A DNA stretch of 64,000 nucleotides from Plotosus lineatus (taxonomy: Eukaryota; Chordata; Actinopteri; Siluriformes; Plotosidae): the NCBI GenBank assembly GCA_024760905.1, contig CM045731.1, forward strand, positions 19,365,001 to 19,429,000, given 5' to 3'. The translations under genes were made by a program, and so were the position numbers. Positions 56,511-64,000 of this stretch are shown here, one piece after another. How positions within the stretch are numbered: the first letter of the stretch is position 1; each line of letters opens with the position of its first letter. The notes under the pieces are model-generated. The model was not told the DNA's origin. It saw only the letters and a list, made by a program, of their open reading frames with translations, and searched no databases.

Positions 56511-57124
56511 TGTTCGGGACATGTATATAAATGTGACTGTGTAAACGGTGTACATAATTAGATTCAAAGGGTGCTGTAATTAGTGTCACATGGTATGACT
56601 CAGCTGTAAGGGGGTCTGGAAACTTCGAGATGGACCTGTTTGCACATGCGCCCTGGTGGCGTTTCAGGTGATTCAGAAACTTTGAGAATGGAACTTTCCA
56701 GAACTTTGGGGAGGCTATATTAAGAGCCTCTTCCCATCTCGTGCAGCCTCTTCCAGTCTCTTCAGCACGCAGATCCTCTAAGGAAACTCATAGTGGCGGC
56801 TCATCTAATCCAAGGCGGATCATGGAAACTTCCACCCAAGTTTCGTTGTTTGGGTCTTCATCGCCAAAGTCCATCGTCCACGTTCACCCACAGACAACGC
56901 AAGGTGCTTGGTGACTATGGGACCCTTTGTTTAATTTGTATTTTAGTTGAGCTTTAAGCTGTAAGTATTATTTTGCCTTGCCTTGTTTATATTATTAAAA
57001 TGTAGATAGTTTATGTCGTGGTTTGTCATGCTTTACTGGTTTCACGGGGCAATTTACTTCTAAATTCCATACGTAACAAAATTGAGGGCTCGTCCGGGAT
57101 AAAATCCATTTGGCATACGTAACA
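56511..57124 (+). mobile_element. retroviral-type LTR, PBS and deletion scar
   Basis: An LTR of 568 bp (56511-57078) begins TGTTCGGG and ends CGTAACA, with a 4-bp TG/CA inverted end (TGTT...AACA). It holds a TATA-like CTATATTAAGAG at about 56717. Four bases later, 57083-57100 is TGAGGGCTCGTCCGGGAT, one base off the tRNA-Pro primer site of many gamma-like retroviruses. After 13 more bases the last 11 bases of an LTR (CATACGTAACA) recur, ending at 57124. Flanks GCTG at 56507-56510 and 57125-57128 form a 4-bp duplication. The interior and most of the 3' LTR are therefore deleted; no viral gene remains. Confidence 0.7.
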
Positions 57125-57204
57125 GCTGGCCCTGTGAGGTGAATCTGAAATCTCATTGGTTCAAGAAACAGCCCCAAGAAGCAGCCATCTCCTACAAGAG
57201 TTAT

Positions 57205-57475
57205 TTGGAGGTTGGACACTATCTCATCAGACTCTGGTCAAAGGTGGGGCAAATCCTGAACAGCTGACCAGACCATCACAGAACACACATTCACACTCAC
57301 ACCTAGAGGCAACTAGAAACAGCCATTTATCCTAAATGTGCATGTCTTTGGATTGTAGGAGAAAATCAGAGTACTTGAAGGAAACCCATGTATGCACAGG
57401 GGGAGAACATGCAAACTCCACAGAGAAATGCTCGAACCAGGGACTTGAAACCCTGGACCTTCTTGCAATGAGGCG
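57205..57475 (-). mobile_element. SINE-A copy
   Basis: Inverted copy (ACTATCTCATCAGACTCTGG to GAAACCCTGGACCTTCTTGC), 256 bp from the splice donor of exon 57731-57888. Confidence 0.75.
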
Positions 57476-57730
57476 CGTTTTCCTTTAATCATAAAATTCT
57501 ACAAGGTTCTTCAAGGTTCAGCTCACAAAATTACTTACAAAGAGTTATTGAATTCCCTTGAGATAACATGTCCAATAAAATTTATTTTGTTGTTGTTGGA
57601 TAATAAGAAATCCATGATTCATCCAAAAACAACACCCACAGAACATCTGTCTGGAACTACGGGTGTTCTTAAGGATCGTGTGAAACAACAAATCATTATT
57701 CTTGAGTCTGAAGAAAGAATGCATTTGTAC

Positions 57731-57888
57731 CTGCGCAGTCCACCATCTCCTGTGTCCTCAGGAATGAGCTCCGCCTCACTCTGAGCGATTCGCAGAGCCA
57801 ACTCTCGGTCCCGCCTCTCCTGCTGTAGCACCGTTTGCCGGGACGCCTCTTCCTCTCGCTCTGCCTGTAGCTGTCGCTCCATCTCCTC
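57731..57888 (-). CDS. myo6: myosin-VI exon: end of charged helical tail
   Basis: This exon codes for the end of the charged helical region that precedes the cargo-binding domain of myosin VI, the pointed-end-directed actin motor of endocytosis and hair-cell stereocilia. It reads [14 protein letters not shown], then [19 protein letters not shown], ending GDGGLR plus two bases. The stretch around [12 protein letters not shown] is a strong family signature. The acceptor is TAG just before GAGGAG, with a weak pyrimidine tract, and the donor is CAG/GTACAA. Length is 158 nt, entering in phase 0 and leaving in phase 2, which matches the next constitutive exon and the cassette exon. The internal ATG is not a start codon. 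Upstream motor, IQ and three-helix exons are not visible before 64000. Whether this is the myo6a or myo6b copy of fish cannot be told. Confidence 0.93.
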
Positions 57889-57979
57889 CTACCGATGACA
57901 ATGCAGTATGTCAGGAATATAACATAATGGCACTGACTGTTATTGGATAATAATTAATACTACCAATCCCAAATTAATT

Positions 57980-58490
57980 AATCTATTAATCCTATTATGG
58001 TCATGGAGAGGATGGAGCCCATCTCAACCGACACTGAAAAACGGGGTACACTTTGTGCAGCTTTCCAGACCATCACAGGGTCAATACATACAACCACTGA
58101 CACTTGTATTCACATTTAGGGATATTTTGGAACAGCTAATTAGCCGAATGTTGATTTTTTTTTTTTTTTTTTACTGTGGGAGGAAACTGGAGTACCCGGA
58201 AGAAAACCGCACAACGACAGGGCGAGTATGCAGTAATTTGCTTTCTAAGCCACTTAAACCTAATTATGATTGCTAATCTCAGTCAACTATGAGGGGAATC
58301 CATAGTTCCTAGAGGAAAGCCATGCAAGCACAAGCAGAACATGCACAGAAACACCCTTGTTGAACCTGGGACTCAAACCAAGGACCTTCTTCAGGGAAAA
58401 CATGCAATCTCCAAACACAAACGCTTGAGCCAGGCCCAGGCCCGGGACCTTCTGGTTGAGAGATGGACATGCTAACCAGTACACAACATG
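57980..58490 (-). mobile_element. two successive SINE-A copies
   Basis: 57980-58245 and 58246-58490 are both inverted SINE-A; the second repeats its head region (CTGGGACTCAAACCAAGGAC, then CGGGACCTTCTGGTTGAGAG), as in the internal expansion at 12258. Confidence 0.7.
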
Positions 58491-58839
58491 TTCCCTGAAA
58501 GAGCTTTATCTCATTCCGACTATACTTAATACCTTTTAGAACATTACATGGAGCATCTGTTGTATATGTCTTACCAAAAAGAAATTAAAGCACCCGGAGA
58601 GCCCAACCCTCCACCAAGCATCTCAAAATGTTAAAGAACACCTTAACTTAGTAACTGGGAAATATCTCTAACGTCTCCTACGTAGCATTCGGTTCTCAAA
58701 GAAACCAGTGCAGCACTGAATCCACAATGGTGCCATCCTGGTGCAACAATGTGACCAAACAGTCGCAAGAAATTCACAATACTGTGTCATAACACGCATC
58801 ATTTAACCAGTACAGCGCTTAGGCGGGTGATCACACTAG

Positions 58840-59141
58840 AGATGAAAAAGAAGAGCGAATGGCATGAATGGTAATCTGCAGCTTGTCGCTTTTCATTCTC
58901 TAATTTGTTTCTCGACATTCGCGGCATCGCATTTTGGTTGCCTGCAGTGCCGTGAGAAGGACACAGTTGTTGTCTATCATTCATAAGGAAAATTGACAAG
59001 TTGGAAAAAGTTTGAGATTTGCTGGCATCGGCAATATTCTGTATCTTTGTCATCATTCATATTTTGTTTGCAAGACTAAAAAGCAAATTGTTTGAGAACA
59101 AAAAGCGAACAAAGCCCGACTGATTCACGACAGGAGATTCA

Positions 59142-59181
<40 letters not shown>

Positions 59182-59335
59182 CAAACCAATCAGAAATTAC
59201 TTTCAAATCAGTCGCAGAAATGATGCGTGACTATTCTTACACTATATATTCTTCAGCCACAAAATATTTCCTTGCATGTGTGGTCACAATATGCAACTTT
59301 TTTGGGGAAAAAATTCAATTTGCATCAAATCGCTT
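58840..59335. repeat. unclassified MITE-like repeat
   Basis: Shares CTGCAGCTTGTCGCTTTTCA, CTCGACATTCGCGGCATCGC and ACCAATCAGAAATTACT words with 41337-41900. Poly-A at 59143-59177. Confidence 0.5.
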
Positions 59336-59359
59336 TTCTGTTTATTTATTTATTTTCTC

Positions 59360-59697
59360 CCTAATTTAGTTGTATCTGGTTCCCACCCATCAGGTAGGTA
59401 TGGGTGACATGTGGTGCTAGCCACCTGCCTCTTGTTTTCAAACTACTCTGTATGCTTATTTGGTGACAGTCTACCACACTGAAAAGGAAAGCACTATCTG
59501 CCCCTCGTACAAATGAGCTCACTGACGCCTGTGATTGGCTGGTGATTGTCGTAAGTGTAAGTTACAGGAAGGTTAGCTTGGCCAATTAGCTCCAATGGAC
59601 GTCCAGTCAAGAATGGCTGTAGCATTAACCTGGATTCGAACTTGCAATTTCTGGGTTAACAGTCATGCACCTTGTTGATGCACTACTCGGGAGCCAT
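59360..59697 (-). mobile_element. SINE-E copy
   Basis: On the minus strand: head GATGGCTCCCGAGTAGTGCA with TTCGAATCCAGGTTAATG, body AGCTAATTGGCCAAGCTAAC. It ends ATACCTACCTGATGGGTGGG. Confidence 0.7.
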
Positions 59698-59699
59698 CA

Positions 59700-60238
59700 A
59701 TCAATTTTCTACTATACCTCTAGTATGTTCACCCTCTTTGTCCCTTCATTTTTAAATGCTATGGTTGCTTACTAAATTAATTACTAAGTATCTGTATGAC
59801 GTTCTTATCACTTATTAACCTGAGACTTTGCAACACATGAGAAAATATTGGGAATTTTCTAGCCTCGACATGCTAATTTGCTTAATTCGGATCTCATGGA
59901 TCCAGCTTTGTTGTGCTCGCTTTCCTGGAACATATTTGTGCATTTCTCTGCAAGATGCTGGAGAGGAGGAAAGTTAAGAGCCGTGTGAGCTCATAAACTT
60001 CTGAAAGTTTGCTGTAGACTATAAAAGCCCGAGAAGTGCGAGTGTACCGGGCGGTGTGTTGCTCATCGGGGGGCCGAGGGCTCCTGTCCATCCTACTGAG
60101 AAATGAACTGCAGTAGCATCAGATATATCAAACTCTCAGAGACATGCCCATCGGACTCAGCTGTCCGATATCGTAACTTACGAGAGGAAGCGACGTAATA
60201 ACTAATGTCATGATGCACATAAACAAGATCCTATTTCT

Positions 60239-60277
<39 letters not shown>

Positions 60278-60730
60278 TGAGAGACAGACACAACCACAAA
60301 GTTGCCATCTAAATATAGAGTTCATACATTATCCTGACACAACACTTGTTAAGAAAAAAGAAGAAATGGTGGTAAGGTGTAGATGACAGAGTGAAGAAAT
60401 GGATGTGTTATTACATTTTGGCTGAGGCCATGATGGGGTGGCCTTCAGTTCTAAAAAAAATATCCTTTTCAGTGCTCTAAAATATGTCCTACACTCTGTT
60501 ACATGTCGCCCCGCCCCTCTCATGACTCAGCTCAGAGCCGTAAGGCAACATAATGAAGACGTGATCAGGCTGACTACCTGCCTCCATCCATCCACTGCTG
60601 TCTCCAGTTTTATATCAAATCAACTGTACCTCCAGACCTCAAATGCTCTGCATCAGGCTTTTTGTTTATACTTTCACATGTTGTGCAGTTTTTCTGACAA
60701 CCCTCCTAACAACTTTCGGCAAGCTGTCTA
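59700..60730. other. upstream myo6 intron, no exon seen
   Basis: Searched on the minus strand for the Glu/Arg-rich exon expected before 57888; none seen. Confidence 0.45.
60240..60272. repeat. (GT)n microsatellite
   Basis: About 16 GT units. Confidence 0.95.
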
Positions 60731-61892
60731 CAGATGCTCCCCGACTTACGTTTTAAAATTGGTTCTGGACAGCTGAATGTAAGTTGAAAGTGAACGTAAG
60801 TTGTTACAGTGACGTATGACGTGTGACACTCATACTGTACTATACATCCATAAATACCATTACCGTATCTCATAAAACACCCCTAAATCAATTATTATAA
60901 ACATAACATTGTAAAATAATATCAAATATATCAAATAATATCAACATTCATTTCAAATAAGTCACTTATTTATACCGAGTCACTTTACATGAATCTTAAA
61001 ACAGCCAATCAACGCTTACAAAATGTGCAGCGCTCAAAACCGAAAGTAGTGTACTTGCGAAAGTAGTGTACTTGCTGTGAGTTATACGGACTTCCGGTCT
61101 TTCAAGTGAGAAAGGGCACCGTTGAACTCGTTTAGAACTCTGTCTGCACTGATGTGAATCACCAGCAGAGCGAAGAGTTCTTTCTTTTCTGGATTCGGGT
61201 TTTCATTCATTTTACACCTCTCTTTGCTTAACTGAGTATGCATGGTAGCTTGCGCCGATCCGAGCAGATAGTTAATTCATCTCTGTGTATGAGACTTGCA
61301 CCCATGCTAGTAGGATTATGCGGCCACATTTATTAAACATTTACTGAATTAAACAACTTAAAAAACTAAACTAAAAACTAAAGAGTTAAGCTTCCTTATC
61401 TCTCTCTCTCACACACACAGACACACACGGACGGACGATATGTTTTATTTAAAGCGGAATTACAGTAGCACCTTCTGGTTCTGCGTCATCCCTCCTAGCC
61501 AATGGGAGACCAGTGGGGTGGGATGTTGAGAGACAGCCAATGAGAGAGCAACTCACGCATCGTGTGAAATTTTGAATGGTAATAGGAGATTGTTTCGTAT
61601 GCCGGGGACGAAAACTTAGGGAAATGTTTTTCGTAACTCAGGATTTTCATACCCAGCGGGTTTCGTAAGTTGAGGGCTGACTGTATGTAGATAAAACAAT
61701 ATATATATATATATATATAAAACTGAACTGGGAAGGAGGGGCACATTTAGTCTGTCGTTTGTAAACAATGGATGCAGTGTCATTACGTCATTACGTCAGC
61801 GTACTACGTAGGTACGTCTAAATTCAAAATTTGACTTTTGAAACAAATTCGAAAGAACGTAAAACGGATGAACGTAAGTCAGGGAGCGTCTG
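60731..61892 (-). mobile_element. Tigger-like element interrupted by a related element
   Basis: Ends CAGATGCTCCCCGACTTACG and, inverted, CAGACGCTCCCTGACTTACG, with TA on both sides; internal words (ATAAACATAACATTGTAAAA) match 41920-42884. From about 60985 to 61735 unrelated sequence intervenes, ending with the 3' end of a second Tigger-like family (GTTGAGGGCTGACTG/TA at 61683) as at 22956. Confidence 0.7.
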
Positions 61893-62239
61893 TATATTAT
61901 AAAGCTCCAATTTTTCTTTCTTCTTTTTTGCTTTATCTTTTGGGACTTTGATGCACACGCTCCTAGTCTAAAGCTTTCGGTCAAGCTCTCTTCCAGGAAA
62001 TAAATAAGTATTAAAATTAAAAATAAAAAAATCCCAAAGCGCCAACTCATGGACAGAACTAGTTCAATCTTTTATCTACAACCCATGCCGAGTACGTCAA
62101 GGACCTCGTTACTCTTCGTTGTATTAAAAATAATTTAAGGTAAGAGGGTCACAAACTTTCAACTGGCAGCATATTTAGTCTTTCCATCATTCACAGACCT
62201 CATGCCAAGCCAGAATTCGAACCTGACCTTTCCTGCAGC

Positions 62240-62760
62240 ATTAAAGGGAACCTGTGGTGAATTAGTGTTACTATCACTTTAAAACGATCATGCATTCCAT
62301 AAGCAGTCTCTTCTGACCACATCAGTCCGCGCCTGATGTCAAGGACTGCTACAACACAAACTATTCTCAGAGACATGTTGCCTTTATGATTGGCTGGTTC
62401 AGCCTGTTAGTGACAAGAACTCGGACTGGCCGGACTACTTCGCTGGCCACTGTAGCATGACACATTACGGGCTACTGTTGAGCTACATAAACAACAAGCG
62501 CAGAAAACATTTACTTTTCTTTCTAAACCAACTGATGAAAGGAATGATGAGTCAGCAAAATGTTAGCTACATAAATCATTTTGGATTAATGGCCACGCTC
62601 ATCTCTGGCAGCATTCTCATCCTCAGAGTCACTAGAATGTGACGTCTCACTGTCTCCACAAGAAATGTAAACCCTGCCCAAAGTGTTGACATCACCTCTG
62701 GGGGATAAATGACTGCGAAGCTTCTAAGGCCCTTAGTTTACCATAGTACTAATAATCCAC
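62240..62760 (-). repeat. unclassified repeat with acidic reading frame
   Basis: Shares the SETSHSxDSExEN coding-like block with 46690-47040. Contains AAACGATCATGCATTCCATA and a CTTAGTTTACCATAGTAC end. Superfamily unknown. Confidence 0.45.
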
Positions 62761-62772
62761 AGGATAAAATTA

Positions 62773-63190
62773 CAGGGATCCCTAACTTTCTGCAGTTAAT
62801 TGGAACCGAGATCCCCCATGACCACTGAATTCCACAAAGTCAAATCAACCCCCCACCACCCCTACCCCTCGACTGATGTATACATACATGTATATGTGTA
62901 TACAATATCAATAAATCCATATTCAATGCTATAAATGCTTATAATAACAATTAAGCATTAAAAAATAATGCATAAGATGTAAATAAAATATAAATTCACA
63001 CACATACAGAAACGCACACGCACGCAGATGCGCACCTCACAAAAAAGTAACTAGTTTTGATTGGAGGTTTTGGGTTGTTTTTTTTTTGTTTTGTGTTTGG
63101 GATTTTTTGCATAATTGGCCTTTTTTGTGGCATTTTCCTTAACTTTCCCCCTATTCTTCCTTAATTTCCTTATTTTTTAATTCGATGAAT

Positions 63191-63224
<34 letters not shown>

Positions 63225-63276
63225 ACGATGCACTGAAGCCGCATGAATTGAAGTGCGAAGTAGCGAGGGATTCCTG
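62773..63276 (+). mobile_element. Tigger-type MITE (GATCCCTC family)
   Basis: CAGGGATCCCTAACTTTCTG and, inverted, CAGGAATCCCTCGCTACTTC, with TA on both sides; poly-A at 63196-63221. Confidence 0.85.
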
Positions 63277-63340
63277 TACTCAGTTTTGTGCTTTTTATGG
63301 TCATTTATGTTAAAATAAGTGTGTGTTTCACTTAAGCGCA

Positions 63341-63893
63341 CAGTAGGCCCTTGATCATTCGTGGTTCAGCGCTCGCACCGCTGCATTCTCGCGGATTGGC
63401 GATAAATCTGGAAGTTACTGACACGTGACTCAAATTTAGCTAAATGGCTGAGAGCTTTTGTTTCTCCCAAATGCTGATTGGTCGCAGATGATGTGTACGC
63501 CTCTTTTTTTTTCCTTCGCACACGTCACCAACGTGATTGCTTAAATTGTGAATTCATGTTTTTCAGTGTGTTTTTAATAATTATTTAAGCTCTGTGATGT
63601 CACTCAAATGCCCTGCATCTTCTCTAGCTTCTGGTGTGGAGCCTAAGCACTTTATTTATTAATAAATATTATCATAGCGCAAAATTAAAAAGTTTTTACT
63701 TAATCATTACTACATTTTACTCTATTATTACTGTATTAATGAGTAAGACTGTCTACAGAATGTGTTTAAGAAGCATATTTTAGCGCATGTAATATCATAC
63801 ATAGGGTTTTAAAACCGCGTCAATAACTCGCAGATTTTCTTGATCTGCGGGAAGGGCCGGAACCGAACCATCGCAAAAAACAGGGGCCTACTG
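63341..63893 (+). mobile_element. Tigger-like MITE (CAGTAGGCCC ends)
   Basis: CAGTAGGCCCTTGATCATTC and, inverted, CAGTAGGCCCCTGTTTTTTG, TA at the right side. The internal segment recurs twice in the hAT at 8616-10392. Confidence 0.8.
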
Positions 63894-63914
63894 TATTACA
63901 TACACACTAATGAT

Positions 63915-64000
63915 CTCTATCTTTATCTGAACCAACACTCGGAGAAGGCAGGGTACACCCTGTACAGCTCACCAGACTGATGCAGGGCCAACACATACTC
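63915..64000 (-). mobile_element. SINE-A fragment running off the window
   Basis: CGGAGAAGGCAGGGTACACC and ACAGCTCACCAGACTGATGC are the inverted SINE-A tail side. Confidence 0.65.

Noticed and set aside
57619..57882. Met at 57882 as a translation start
   Set aside because: It is an internal Met of a myosin-VI exon; two Glu codons and an acceptor AG precede it.
61796..62050. Upstream myosin-VI exon with lysine-rich SQKIKQKRRKKNW
   Set aside because: No acidic/basic helical pattern of the family, no phase-0 donor, and the frame starts in a Tigger-like end.

Overview
The window is vertebrate nuclear DNA, most likely from a teleost fish. The evidence is one recognisable split vertebrate gene with large introns, very dense (CA)n/(TA)n microsatellites, and a crowd of transposon families of the kind found in fish: Tc1-like, hAT, pogo/Tigger-like, RTE-like LINEs, tRNA-headed SINEs, a Penelope-like remnant and a retroviral-type LTR. 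Nothing bacterial is present: no operons, ribosome binding sites or CRISPR arrays.

The one gene that can be supported is on the minus strand: the 3' end of unconventional myosin-VI (myo6; a or b copy not decidable). Five constitutive coding exons (57731-57888, 49252-49355, 47789-47920, 35078-35296, 34206-34405) join with matching splice phases into 813 nt. They encode the end of the charged helical tail and the whole cargo-binding domain, including the RRL and WWY adaptor-binding motifs and the C-terminus. A sixth, 39-nt exon at 51328-51366 fits the alternatively spliced 'large insert' cassette. Motor and neck exons must lie beyond 64000.

Layout: 1-34200 is intergenic and almost all repeats. 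It holds LINE 3' ends, three recurring SINE families (called here SINE-A, -B and -C) plus two rarer ones (SINE-D, -E), a hAT element (8.6-10.4 kb), Tigger-like elements, a deletion-damaged RTE-like LINE (18.6-20.6 kb), and a 101-bp perfect palindrome at 24.75-24.96 kb in which each arm carries a hammerhead ribozyme motif, next to a Penelope-like GIY-YIG remnant. 34206-57888 is the myo6 tail gene. Its introns hold further Tigger-like elements, nested SINEs with clean target-site duplications, a Tc1-like pseudogene, a hAT MITE with an 8-bp duplication, and a nearly fully deleted provirus with a tRNA-Pro-like primer site. 57889-64000 is intron or upstream sequence with more SINEs and MITEs.

The most interesting signals are the paired outward-facing hammerhead motifs, the 39-nt myosin-VI cassette exon, a decayed second copy of the last twelve myo6 codons just after the stop, and the nested-insertion histories that can be read from target-site duplications. 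SINE-B shares its 3' tail with the RTE-like LINE, which suggests that LINE mobilised it. All family assignments come from reading the sequence by eye; no database search was run.
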